Source of the DNA: Candidatus Bathyarchaeia archaeon
GTDB lineage: Archaea; Thermoproteota; Bathyarchaeia; Hecatellales; Hecatellaceae
DNA: 64,000 bases
Direction: 5' to 3'
NCBI GenBank assembly: GCA_038883335.1
Contig: JAVZMI010000001.1
Coordinates: 115,696-179,695, forward strand
The stretch's first letter is position 1. Each line of letters starts with the position of its first letter. Under the pieces are notes generated by a model. That model saw nothing but the letters and a program-made list of their open reading frames with translations, searched no databases and was not told the DNA's origin. The position numbers and the translations under genes are program-made. Positions 26,578 through 35,156 of this stretch are shown here, piece after piece.

Positions 26578-26826
26578 CTACTTAGTTTCGGAGGAGCTGG
26601 ACGTTACTACCATGGTCAAGGTTGACCGAATGTTGCGCATTTGCCTTATCTTTGAGAAGATATACTCTTTGAGTTTATCTAGAGATTCAGCCTCAACCTT
26701 TACAATTATGTCGTAAATCCCATAGACCACATATACTTCTTTAACGTTTGAGAGTTTCTTCAACTCTTCAACAACTTCCTCCTCGGATCCTAACTCTGCG
26801 TTTATAAGAACAAACGCAAGTGGCAA
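26578..26826 (-). CDS. Stand-alone Lrp/AsnC ligand-binding (RAM) domain protein
   Basis: 82 residues from TTG 26826, with GAGGTG 7 nt upstream; a longer frame from 26862 is less likely. The whole protein is one RAM/AsnC effector domain: LAFVLINAELGSEEEVVEEL, VKEVYVVYGIYDIIVKVEA and IRSTLTMVV. The DNA-binding HTH is absent. It is closely related to the gene at 38468-38710. Such proteins bind amino acids and may modulate full-length Lrp regulators. Convergent to sepS. Confidence 0.85.
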   Translation of the reverse strand: MPLAFVLINAELGSEEEVVEELKKLSNVKEVYVVYGIYDIIVKVEAESLDKLKEYIFSKIRQMRNIRSTLTMVVTSSSSETK

Positions 26827-26987
26827 ACTGTAAGGCACCTCAAAACATGATGAGGGAATCATATATATCTCTGTTTCGGTTCCAACTTCTAGCGAACAAT
26901 TATTCTAACGAATCAGTTGAGTGGAATTCCCTCACCTCTATCAATTGGGCCAGGGCTATTTGTCATCAAAGGCGAGGCTATCCAAGA

Positions 26988-27371
26988 TTATAAGATTAAC
27001 AGTAGGATCATTCCAAGTAGCCAGAGAAGGATCACTAGGAACTTTCTGCGTATGACCAACTTGGATTTGATTGATTTGGAGGTTTTAGCGACCTTAATCG
27101 GCGCCGCCGATATGGTTGCTTCATCGTAAACTGTGTTTCTGTCTAGTGAAGTTACCTTGACGGATGTTACTCCTAACGGAATAGCTCTCTTTGTGAAGCC
27201 TTGTTCTGCAGCCAACCATTCTAACTCCTGCACGAGCTTGTCGCCTCTATAAAACTGGATTAGCACGCCAACCCTTTCAGTTGTATTGTTCCGTATGGAG
27301 ACGCCAGAAGTCATCGCCTGCACTATCTCTATCTTCTTAGGCTGTACCGTATCATCACTTGACGTACTCAC
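26988..27371 (-). CDS. Unknown tail-anchored membrane protein
   Basis: 127 residues. The first about 95 residues look like a beta-rich soluble domain (alternating strands, VGVLIQFYRGDKLVQELEWL). A basic patch and a single C-terminal membrane helix (FLVILLWLLGMILLLIL) end the protein with no residues beyond. This is a tail-anchor layout with the domain facing the cytoplasm. No family was recognised and no enzyme motif is seen. It is monocistronic, and the 27372-27588 gap after its start holds no supported gene. Confidence 0.65.
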   Translation of the reverse strand: MSTSSDDTVQPKKIEIVQAMTSGVSIRNNTTERVGVLIQFYRGDKLVQELEWLAAEQGFTKRAIPLGVTSVKVTSLDRNTVYDEATISAAPIKVAKTSKSIKSKLVIRRKFLVILLWLLGMILLLIL

Positions 27372-27588
27372 GAACTCCTCACCGAAGATATTAGAACTTA
27401 TGATTTCCCTATCAAATAATTAACACTTTCCAGACTTAATTCTTACCTTGGAGCTTGCTGAGGTTGAAGAGCCTGAGTGATTAAATCGCATATAGGCGTG
27501 AGGTATGAAGGTCTCCAATAAAATTGGCTGAAAATAACTCCAGCGTAGCGTACGCATTAATAATATATACTTGTCTTTCCACTCAAGG

Positions 27589-28446
27589 CTAAAGCCATCC
27601 TATTCGTCTCAGGATGAAAATTGCCATCACGGCGATTAATGCTTGAACAACTATCACGGCTGGGTATGCCCACGGTATTCGTAACTCTGGCATATACTCA
27701 AAATTCATGCCGAAGTGGCTTGCAATTAGAGTGGGTATCATAAGGATAAGTGTTAGCGCGGTAAGCCTTTTAACAACATCGTTAAGCCTCTCAATTCTCC
27801 GATTAAGCTCTCTTGTGGTTTGCATCTCATAGTCCCATGCAATTTCTCTAAGCATACTTAATCTATGCCTACATCTATCCAGTAATCCGTTGCTTTCAGC
27901 GATCAGTATGCTGTAGTCGAAAGATAGATACCGCGTTTCAACCTCCCTTATTTGTCTCTCTTCCAACCTTAATAGGATATCATGGAAATCTTCAACTTTA
28001 TCGATGAGGCGTTCGAACTCCAAAGTGAGGTCGCGGTACCGCTTTGCATCAAAATCCTCTTCAAGCCCCCTCATACAGTTTATAAGGGCTTCTAGCTTCG
28101 TCCTGTAGCTGAGTAACACTTTGTTCAATGTTAGAAAGGCAAGGACTGTGCTCTTGCCATATGGCTTGCCATAAACTCTATCGTAAGTTTTGAAGGCATC
28201 CACTGGTGGGGGGCTCTTTGTGTATAAGAAAGCCTCTCTTTCACTCAAGAATAGTATATTATTGAAATCTCCCTCGTAATCTTTGAGGAGCAAGATCAGA
28301 TTCTGATCTGAGCTCTTTAGGAAGTTTACGTTTAATTTGCTCAGAGACTGAAAGTCGAAGATGAACCCTGTCTCATCTACAGCCCTCTTGAAAAGCTCAA
28401 GATCGTCGAAGATCAGAAGCCCAGCTCTATACTCTACAGCCTGCAT
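27589..28446 (-). CDS. CorA-like divalent cation transporter
   Basis: 285 residues. A long helical cytoplasmic domain (about 1-225) leads to two C-terminal membrane helices. The pore motif is intact: GMNFEYMPEL between TM1 (LILMIPTLIASHF) and TM2 (VVQALIAVMAIFILRR). It forms homopentameric Mg2+ (or Co2+/Ni2+) channels. The N-terminal alpha/beta part is shorter and less conserved than in bacterial CorA. Single gene with its own promoter region. Confidence 0.9.
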   Translation of the reverse strand: MQAVEYRAGLLIFDDLELFKRAVDETGFIFDFQSLSKLNVNFLKSSDQNLILLLKDYEGDFNNILFLSEREAFLYTKSPPPVDAFKTYDRVYGKPYGKSTVLAFLTLNKVLLSYRTKLEALINCMRGLEEDFDAKRYRDLTLEFERLIDKVEDFHDILLRLEERQIREVETRYLSFDYSILIAESNGLLDRCRHRLSMLREIAWDYEMQTTRELNRRIERLNDVVKRLTALTLILMIPTLIASHFGMNFEYMPELRIPWAYPAVIVVQALIAVMAIFILRRIGWL

Positions 28447-28584
28447 CCTCCCACCGCGTAACGCTTCTTAAAACTTCATTTATACGCTTATCGGTCAGCA
28501 TGGTCAATAAATTATTCAGGAACCCTAGGGTTTAATGGGTTCAAGAGATTTAAGACGCATTTCGCATTGTTGTGGCGTGCTAGC

Positions 28585-28938
28585 TTAAGTCTTGAATAAT
28601 TTGATACCTTTCTCCACGTATCGCCTATAAAGGTCAGGCTTATCTAGGCAGGTGTCGCAGATACAGTTAAGGGGAATGTCTTGTGTTTTGCATTCACCAT
28701 AGAAACGGCACTCACTGCATGGGAACGATCTCCCGCAAATAAAGCAGCTTTGGGCAAATGTCACCTCCTCACCTATGATCTCAGCTAAGGCAGCCTTCAC
28801 GTGCTCTATGCGGTCTAGGTCGCTGATGAAGAAGGTCCTAGCCTGCCTATCGTAACCTACACCGATCCTCATCAACTCGATAAACTTCTCCTTCCCAACA
28901 AAAGGAAGCTTGAACCCATCCTTCGTTATAACCTTCAA
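28585..28938 (-). CDS. Cys-rich protein encoded with the clamp loader
   Basis: 117 residues. An N-terminal alpha/beta part (1-60) is followed by nine cysteines, including CFICGRSFPCSECRFYGEC and CICDTC, which look like two zinc-binding modules. The family is not recognised. The start ATG overlaps the last codon of rfcL (4-nt overlap), so it is the third gene of the RFC operon. A role in replication or clamp-loader regulation is plausible but only from context. Confidence 0.8.
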   Translation of the reverse strand: MKVITKDGFKLPFVGKEKFIELMRIGVGYDRQARTFFISDLDRIEHVKAALAEIIGEEVTFAQSCFICGRSFPCSECRFYGECKTQDIPLNCICDTCLDKPDLYRRYVEKGIKLFKT

Positions 28939-30203
28939 TCTCTACCCCACCTCAAATCCTTAACAGCCTGTTTAGCCTCCACACCTAGATAGCCAACCTC
29001 CTCCTCACCTAAACCCAGCCACTCAGCTATACGTGAGGCTTCATCCGGAGCTCTCTTAAAAATGAGCCTAAAGAAAGGCAGAAAACTCTCAGCAGCCTTC
29101 CGCTTAGAGAGGTGACATTTGGCACCCACATAACCGCAAATCCTCTCACGGATCTCCCGCTGGCCTCTCATTCGACTTAGCAGGATGAACTTTTGGGGCG
29201 GGAACTTGTAGGCGGCTGGCTGGTATTGGTGCCGCCTAGCCGAGGCTACACCCATAGTCATCTGTTCCAACGCATAGCCGAGGAGCCCATAGTCTTGGGT
29301 TCGTTTTATACGTCCAAAGTAAATATCAGCCCTCGAAAGTTTCTCGTAGGCATTTGCGACTTCCTCAAGATCACCATACTGGTAAGGTAGATTCTCGTGG
29401 ATACTTTGGAAAAGTGTTTCATAGTCTACCTGAGAATCCAGCTGAGATCTTCTTGCCTCTTCAGGGGTATCAGCCAAAAAGATGCCCTTCAATGTCTCGA
29501 ATATACTTAACTGTCTATCACGCTGTTTCTGAATCTTTAGGTCGCTAACCCTTACCTCTCCATGAGGCTCTGCCGCGGCTTGAAGGTCGTTAATCGCAGA
29601 TCTAACATCGCCTTGGCTTCTCACGGCAATGAGTTGTAGAGCATCCTTTTCAGCTTTAACGCCCTCCCTAATACAGATCTCTTCAAGGAGGGCTAAGATA
29701 GCTGGGGGTCTTACCTCGTAGAACCTGATCGCTTCACAGTACTCGCGTAGCCCGCGTACGCGCGGATCATCTGGGTCGTTAGCAATTAGTACAACTGGTG
29801 CTCCCGACTCACTAATCACTTTTGTTACAGCTCCAATTCCACCCTTGTCATCCCGTCCATATATCCCATCGACCTCGTCCAGAAGAATCAGCGTTCCTCT
29901 GGAGCCGTAGAAGAACTGTTCCAGTGATGTCTCTTTTGCCGCATGCCCCGCCACCCTCAACACTGCATCCTCAGTACGAGTATCGCTGGCATTCATCTCC
30001 ACCAGATCGTATGCCAACTCCTTGGCTACCACCTGAACCAACGTCGTCTTACCAACTCCCGGCGACCCGTAGAGTAGGGCAGCTTTGGCGCCAGGCTTCC
30101 AAGCTCGGAGCCATCTAAGAAACTTAACTTTTGCCTCCTCGTTGCCTACAACTTGAGCTATATTCTGAGGGCGATATTTCTCAGACCACATAACTCGACT
30201 CAA
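28935..30203 (-). CDS. rfcL: Replication factor C large subunit
   Basis: 422 residues. WSEKYRPQNIAQVVGNEEA opens the AAA module. Walker A is LYGSPGVGKTT, Walker B LILLDEVDG, and DDPRVRGLREYCEAIRF covers sensor 1 and beyond. The C-terminal domain forms the collar. The usual Lys-rich linker and PCNA-interacting box of archaeal RfcL are absent; the protein ends at DLRWGRD. It loads the PCNA clamp with four RfcS subunits. The TTG start overlaps the rfcS stop (TTGA); ATG 30191 is an alternative. Confidence 0.93.
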   Translation of the reverse strand: MSRVMWSEKYRPQNIAQVVGNEEAKVKFLRWLRAWKPGAKAALLYGSPGVGKTTLVQVVAKELAYDLVEMNASDTRTEDAVLRVAGHAAKETSLEQFFYGSRGTLILLDEVDGIYGRDDKGGIGAVTKVISESGAPVVLIANDPDDPRVRGLREYCEAIRFYEVRPPAILALLEEICIREGVKAEKDALQLIAVRSQGDVRSAINDLQAAAEPHGEVRVSDLKIQKQRDRQLSIFETLKGIFLADTPEEARRSQLDSQVDYETLFQSIHENLPYQYGDLEEVANAYEKLSRADIYFGRIKRTQDYGLLGYALEQMTMGVASARRHQYQPAAYKFPPQKFILLSRMRGQREIRERICGYVGAKCHLSKRKAAESFLPFFRLIFKRAPDEASRIAEWLGLGEEEVGYLGVEAKQAVKDLRWGRD

Positions 30204-31189
30204 AGTTGAATTCCCGTTTTTGCGCTTAAACGTGAGAGCTGTGCAAGTAGGGCACTGAGTTGGATGTCCTCGTTGGCTCCCTCCGCAAGGCGGAAATCAT
30301 ACTCACCGAGGAGATCTATTAGTTGGATTTGAACTTCTGGTGTAACCTTCAAATTAGCTACTTCCCTGTGGATCTGGCGTATGATGTCTAGCCCAGACAT
30401 GCCTTGAGTTGCCATTAACTCGTAGAGTAGCTTCCTAGCCTCAAGAAAGTTCCCGCCGAGCGCTGTCTTTACTATCTTCGAGACCTCTTCAGAGCTCGTT
30501 TGACCAATCACGTTTAGAACGGTTTTTTTATCAACCGTCTTGCCCAGAACAGCTGCGGCTTGAAGAGTATTGATTGAACGCCGTAGATCCCCGTCGCAGT
30601 ATTCTACTATCGCGTCTATGGCGTCGGCATGGAGCTCGACCCTCTCCTTCTTAGCTATAAAACGAAGCTGCTCAACTACCGACTCTCTGCTGAGGGCGGC
30701 AAAACGAAAGATGGCACATCGACTCTGAATAGGCTCAATAATCTTGCTGGAATAGTTACAGACGAGAATGAAGCGTGAGGTGAGCGAGTTTGCCTCCATT
30801 ATACGCCTTAGAGCCGTCTGCGCGTCAGCCGTCATCTGGTCGCACTCGTCAAGGATCACTATGCCAAAAGGCACATTAGCCATCGCACCAGTTATATGAC
30901 GGGTGAAAGTCTTTATGCGCTCACGAACCATTTGAATCCCACGCTCATCAGAGGCGTTAAGCTCTAACGTATAATTCCGCCAACTCTCACCCAAAAGCTG
31001 TCGGGCTACGCAAAGCGCCACCGTAGTCTTCCCGTTACCCGGCGGCCCTGCGAAGAGGAGGTGAGGCATCGTGAGAGGCTTCCTCAAGAAGCCCTTAAGG
31101 CTTTCAACGATGCTCTCATGGTTAACCACCTCGGCCAAAGTTTTTGGCCTGTACTTCTCAACCCACATGACTGCTTCATCTTGACTCAT
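30200..31189 (-). CDS. rfcS: Replication factor C small subunit
   Basis: About 329 residues. Motifs are VEKYRPKTLAEVVNHE, Walker A FAGPPGNGKTT, Walker B VILDECDQMTADAQTALRR and the arginine-finger SRC motif IQSRCAIFRF. It is the AAA+ subunit present in four copies of the clamp loader. Walker B reads DECD, where many archaeal sequences have DEAD. ATG 31189 is used; an in-frame TTG lies at 31201. First gene of the rfcS-rfcL-Cys-protein operon. Confidence 0.95.
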   Translation of the reverse strand: MSQDEAVMWVEKYRPKTLAEVVNHESIVESLKGFLRKPLTMPHLLFAGPPGNGKTTVALCVARQLLGESWRNYTLELNASDERGIQMVRERIKTFTRHITGAMANVPFGIVILDECDQMTADAQTALRRIMEANSLTSRFILVCNYSSKIIEPIQSRCAIFRFAALSRESVVEQLRFIAKKERVELHADAIDAIVEYCDGDLRRSINTLQAAAVLGKTVDKKTVLNVIGQTSSEEVSKIVKTALGGNFLEARKLLYELMATQGMSGLDIIRQIHREVANLKVTPEVQIQLIDLLGEYDFRLAEGANEDIQLSALLAQLSRLSAKTGIQL

Positions 31190-31319
31190 AGATACCCGCA
31201 AAGGGTTAGAGGGCGTTGGGCGTTATAAGGTTAACCGCATGTGCGGTGAGGCTAGCTACTAACGGAGAAGCACTGTGAACAATAGAGCGCTACATTGAAG
31301 ACTGGGTTAAATCTATTTT

Positions 31320-32018
31320 TTGGTGGTGTTAGGTTTGGTTTTAGCCGGAAAGATCTTTAAGGTTAGAGAGAAGATCGATCTTGATGCCGTAGCTGCAAAG
31401 CTGAAGAATTACCGTGAGGAGGAATCCTACACCGAGGGGGATAAAGAGTTTAGGTTGGTGACGGAGTTCAGAGACCTCTCGCTGCGGAGAAATGTTCTCG
31501 AGGGTCTCTATGCTCAGGATAAGATTGTTCATATTCGACACCATGGCGAGCTTGTGCCCGTGCCTAAAACTATCGAGGCGCAATTTGCCTTTACATATGA
31601 GCGAGGTCTACTCCTCCTTACAGTCCTTGAAAAGAAATGGAACGCTAACAATATCGCTAACAGGTTGAGTGAAATAATCTTCGCCACCACGGGCTACATT
31701 GTAGAGGCTAGGATACCCCAAGAGGCGCTACAGCGCTACCATGAGGGCAATCCTGACGGTACAAAGGTGATATTCTTCGATGAAGTGGACATACCAAACG
31801 TCAAGAAACTCTCCCTCTACGGTCCAAGCCTCGCCGACACCGGACTATACTCCGAATACCTTAAGCACGGGAGCATCTGGTATATTGTCATAACCTCTAA
31901 ACGTTATGGGCATATTGTGGGGATAACCCGCGACGGCATTGTCACCATCTTCAACCGGCTTGACCCCTCAGGCTTCTTTAGCTATGTGGCAGAAGAGATT
32001 TACCCACTCGTCGAGTGA
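31320..32018 (+). CDS. Conserved protein of unknown function
   Basis: About 232 residues, not assigned to a family. A mixed alpha/beta soluble protein without membrane segments or cysteines. The middle HIRHHGELVPVPKTIEAQFA and the C-terminal part KRYGHIVGITRDGIVTIFNR look well ordered. Several start codons are possible in a row (TTG 31320, GTG 31323 and 31326, TTG 31335). It is divergent from rfcS and followed by another small unknown gene on the same strand. Confidence 0.7.
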   Translation: MVVLGLVLAGKIFKVREKIDLDAVAAKLKNYREEESYTEGDKEFRLVTEFRDLSLRRNVLEGLYAQDKIVHIRHHGELVPVPKTIEAQFAFTYERGLLLLTVLEKKWNANNIANRLSEIIFATTGYIVEARIPQEALQRYHEGNPDGTKVIFFDEVDIPNVKKLSLYGPSLADTGLYSEYLKHGSIWYIVITSKRYGHIVGITRDGIVTIFNRLDPSGFFSYVAEEIYPLVE

Positions 32019-32127
32019 GTGATTCAGAAATGGTGAATATTTGATATTTAGCGGCGGAATCACGGCAACTGTAAACGTAATGTTTATTATAACTGGTGTC
32101 TGTCTTTACCTCCGTAGTGAATGTTTT

Positions 32128-32445
32128 ATGGAAGAGCTTGAAGGGGAAACGCGGCGTAAGCTGAAGAGTTCATCCAAGTTCGTTAAGATCCCCCTCATAA
32201 TTCATATGGTTATGAAACGTGAGAGTGCCTTCGCACTCCAGATTGAGCATCTTCAGGTGAAGAGAACTACCATCTGTATACCTAGGAATAGTTTCTCCCT
32301 AGAAGCTGAGGAGATTGGCGACTATATAAAAGAGATCTACCCGACGGCTAAGTCCTTCGTCATACAGTATGAGAAAAGAGGCGAGGAAACGGTTCCATTC
32401 TGCGCTCAGCTCTTCATGACGCGAAAGATAGATGAAGTCTTATAG
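32128..32445 (+). CDS. Small conserved protein of unknown function
   Basis: 105 residues from ATG 32128. A longer frame from 32041 would include an unlikely hydrophobic leader, and TTTATTATAA at 32082-32091 is a good TATA box for the shorter form. The sequence is basic at the N-terminus (RRKLKSSSKFVKIP) and then alternates strands and helices (LQIEHLQVKRTTICIPRNSF). No catalytic motif was recognised. Confidence 0.65.
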   Translation: MEELEGETRRKLKSSSKFVKIPLIIHMVMKRESAFALQIEHLQVKRTTICIPRNSFSLEAEEIGDYIKEIYPTAKSFVIQYEKRGEETVPFCAQLFMTRKIDEVL

Positions 32446-32516
32446 CTCTTTAAAAGCCATTCATGGAAACTTAGGATGTCGGGGTCGCCGAGCTTAGAAT
32501 CGCTAGAAACCTATGT

Positions 32517-33965
32517 CTATGCCTCCTCAAGGCTTCTAATGCAGCCAGGGTCTGGATACAAATAATTGCCAGCGTAGCCATAAGCCCTAGCCCTACACCC
32601 GCCACATATATACCTGTAACCGCATCTTCCACAACGCCCCACAAGTTTATCGCGGTTCCTTAAATCGTTAAGTATCGGGGAGTTCACCCAGAGGTCTTCA
32701 AAACGTTCCCTGCGCAAGTTGCCTAGGGGAATAGGCATGAAAACGCAAGGTATGAGAACCCCATCTGGGTTAAGCCCGCAGTAGACCCTCCCCGCCCCAC
32801 AACCGCCAATATAGCCAGCGACCTCCGTAGTAACGTCTGGCAGGTTACCGTAGTGAGTCGTGGGTATTAGTGCAGAGTTTCTGCACTGACTGGCGAACTT
32901 TTCTTTGAGGGTTTTTGAGTGTTGAATACCAACCCGGCTGAATTGAGGAGCAGTGACGAAGATGTTTGGGCCCCCGTTTATCGTGAAGTCTACCAGCTTC
33001 TCGTAGAGGAACTTGAGAAGGTTCTCCCTCTCGGTAGGGCTTAGATCAATGTTTTTGGCATCAAAGGCTCGGCCAGTTGGAATAAAGTTGAAGCAGAGGA
33101 AGCCCTTAGCGCCAACTTCTTCGGTGAAACGGACTATTTCAGGGATTTCTGCGAGGTTAATCTTAGTGGCGGTGGTGGCTATTGTGGTGTAAAGGCCTGC
33201 CTCTACGCTGTTCCTTATACCTTGGATCGCCTTCTCCCATGCGCCGCTAACTCCCCGAAATCCATCATGGATATACGGTGTGACGCCGTCGAGACTTATC
33301 TCCACATAGTGTACAGCCTCAGACAGCTTCTGGGCAGTCTCTTTCGTTAACATCGTCCCATTCGTTGCTATTGAGACATACATGCCGAGATCCTTAGCTC
33401 TCTTAGCCACATCGTAGATGTCCCGCCTCAATAGGGGCTCTCCGCCTGAGAAGGAGATTGAGGTAACTTCAGCTTCAGCAAACTCGTTCACAATCTTCAG
33501 GGCTTCCTCTGTTGTGAGTTCATTGCTTAAACCTGAAGGCTTGGCGTCTTGGTAACAGTGCTGGCACGCCAAGTTGCATCGGTTAGTGAAATTCCACACA
33601 ACAAGAAGTGGGGCTCCTGTGACGAAAGGTTTACGAGGACCAAAATATAGGATACCCTTCAGAAGCGAGACAACACCCTTACGCCAATAGCTCTTGCTTA
33701 TAACATCCTTGATGCTGGAATTTCCAGGTCCCTTCCATTTTTCAGGTTTGACTGTGACTCCTGTGACAAACCTGAGGATACTTAGGGCGATTCTACACTC
33801 AAGGCATTTCTCAATCTTCATTCCTAATAACTCGTCTAGATAGGTATCGATAGGTCTCCTCCCGCATCTTTCGCACTTCTTAATGCAGTACCTTATTAGC
33901 GCCCTCACCGATCCTGTGTTGAGGGCCCTCCGCATTAGTTTGAATCCCGTGGAGAGCTCGGACAC
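32517..33965 (-). CDS. Radical SAM/SPASM domain protein with N-terminal Cys cluster
   Basis: 482 residues. The N-terminal about 60 residues carry two paired-Cys knuckles (CIKKCERC and CLECRIAL). The radical SAM core follows with TNRCNLACQHCYQDA (CxxxCxxC). The C-terminal SPASM region includes GGCGAGRVYCGLNPDG and VGRCGRCGYRYICGGCRARA. SPASM enzymes carry extra 4Fe-4S clusters and modify peptides or tetrapyrroles (AhbC/AhbD, PqqE and mycofactocin-type). No substrate peptide or heme gene is adjacent. The start is GTG 33965. Divergent from moaC. Confidence 0.88.
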   Translation of the reverse strand: MSELSTGFKLMRRALNTGSVRALIRYCIKKCERCGRRPIDTYLDELLGMKIEKCLECRIALSILRFVTGVTVKPEKWKGPGNSSIKDVISKSYWRKGVVSLLKGILYFGPRKPFVTGAPLLVVWNFTNRCNLACQHCYQDAKPSGLSNELTTEEALKIVNEFAEAEVTSISFSGGEPLLRRDIYDVAKRAKDLGMYVSIATNGTMLTKETAQKLSEAVHYVEISLDGVTPYIHDGFRGVSGAWEKAIQGIRNSVEAGLYTTIATTATKINLAEIPEIVRFTEEVGAKGFLCFNFIPTGRAFDAKNIDLSPTERENLLKFLYEKLVDFTINGGPNIFVTAPQFSRVGIQHSKTLKEKFASQCRNSALIPTTHYGNLPDVTTEVAGYIGGCGAGRVYCGLNPDGVLIPCVFMPIPLGNLRRERFEDLWVNSPILNDLRNRDKLVGRCGRCGYRYICGGCRARAYGYAGNYLYPDPGCIRSLEEA

Positions 33966-34171
33966 GACATCCTTCCCTACTGAGCGATTAACCCGCTATG
34001 ATTTTAAAATTTTGCTAAAAAGGTTTATGTAACCTAGATGTTTGGCTTAACAAATTTAAAATGGTTTACTTATTCGGCGCGACCTTATTTTATGCGTCAT
34101 GGCGGGGAAGCTTTACAGTGTTTATTTATGCGTTAGGTGAATTATTTTTTACAGGGAGGCGGCTACTGCCA

Positions 34172-34621
34172 GTGAGTAACATATCCATGATTGACATATC
34201 GAGTAAGCCATCCGCCGTGCGAATAGCCACAGCTTCGGGTTGCATCCACTTAAAGCCGGAGACTGTTGACCGCATAAGAAGGGGAGATGTGGAAAAGGGA
34301 GACCCGCTTGAGATGGCTAAGATCGCTGGTATCCTCGCAGTTAAGAGTACAAGTCAAACCATCCTGCTATGCCATCCCCTTCCAATCACACATGTGAAGA
34401 TTGACGTTAAGATTACGGGAACGCACACGGTTAAGGTGACATCCACCGTGAAGGCTGAGGCTAAGACTGGCGTTGAGATGGAGGCACTTGTAGCTACAGC
34501 CACCGCTCTCCTTAACATCTGGGACATGGTTAAACCTTATGAGAAGAATGAAGCCGGCCAATATCCCACTACCAGAATTACAGATCTGATCGTGGAGAGG
34601 AAGGTTGTTGAAAAACCATGA
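34172..34621 (+). CDS. moaC: Cyclic pyranopterin monophosphate synthase MoaC
   Basis: About 149 residues. MIDISSKPSAVRIATASG, LCHPLPITHVKIDVK (the LCHPL signature) and GVEMEALVATATALLNIWDM are typical, with K-and-D active-site residues in WDMVKPYEKNEAG. It forms the second step of molybdenum/tungsten cofactor synthesis. GTG 34172 is chosen, with GGGAGG 12 nt upstream; the frame is open to 34061 but the extension is not family sequence. It overlaps moaB by 4 nt (ATGA). Confidence 0.94.
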   Translation: MSNISMIDISSKPSAVRIATASGCIHLKPETVDRIRRGDVEKGDPLEMAKIAGILAVKSTSQTILLCHPLPITHVKIDVKITGTHTVKVTSTVKAEAKTGVEMEALVATATALLNIWDMVKPYEKNEAGQYPTTRITDLIVERKVVEKP

Positions 34622-35151
34622 GCCACACATCTTTAGAACATAAACATGAGGCGCCCCGTTCCTTAACCTTCGCTGTAGTTACTATTAGCACCTCAAAGTA
34701 TGAGCGGAGTAGGAGAGGTTTCGAGGTCGATGACCTCTCAGGTGATCTGATAGTTAAATTCCTCGAAGGGGCAGGTCACAGGATATCGTCACGTTTCTTG
34801 ATCCCAGACGATCCTGAGAAGATAGCAGCCACGATTGAAAAGATCATCGAGAATGAGCAAATCAACGCAATAGTCACCACCGGAGGCACCGGCATCGCTA
34901 GAAGTGATGTTACTATTGAAGTCGTCAGGAGACTACTGGAGAAGGAGCTTCAAGGCTTCGGCGAGGCTCTCAGGAGGATCAGTTACGAGAGGATAGGATC
35001 AGCTGCTATCCTCACGAGGGCTATAGCCGGCGTGAAGAGAGGCAAAGCTATCTTCTGCCTTCCAGGCTCCCCTAACGCCGTGGAAACAGCTCTCCATAAC
35101 TTAATCATCCCAGAGGCCCCCCACATCGTAAAACATGCGATGGAGGCCTAA
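34618..35151 (+). CDS. moaB: Molybdenum cofactor biosynthesis protein MoaB/MogA family
   Basis: 177 residues. VTTGGTGIARSDVTIEVVRR is the molybdopterin-binding core (TTGGTG), with the early D of EVDDLSGDLI and the late FCLPGSPNAVETAL. It adenylylates molybdopterin before metal insertion. It is translationally coupled to moaC and runs into truA, whose start overlaps or follows its stop. Together they suggest the cell uses Mo or W enzymes. Confidence 0.92.
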   Translation: MSHTSLEHKHEAPRSLTFAVVTISTSKYERSRRGFEVDDLSGDLIVKFLEGAGHRISSRFLIPDDPEKIAATIEKIIENEQINAIVTTGGTGIARSDVTIEVVRRLLEKELQGFGEALRRISYERIGSAAILTRAIAGVKRGKAIFCLPGSPNAVETALHNLIIPEAPHIVKHAMEA

Positions 35152-35156
35152 CATCC

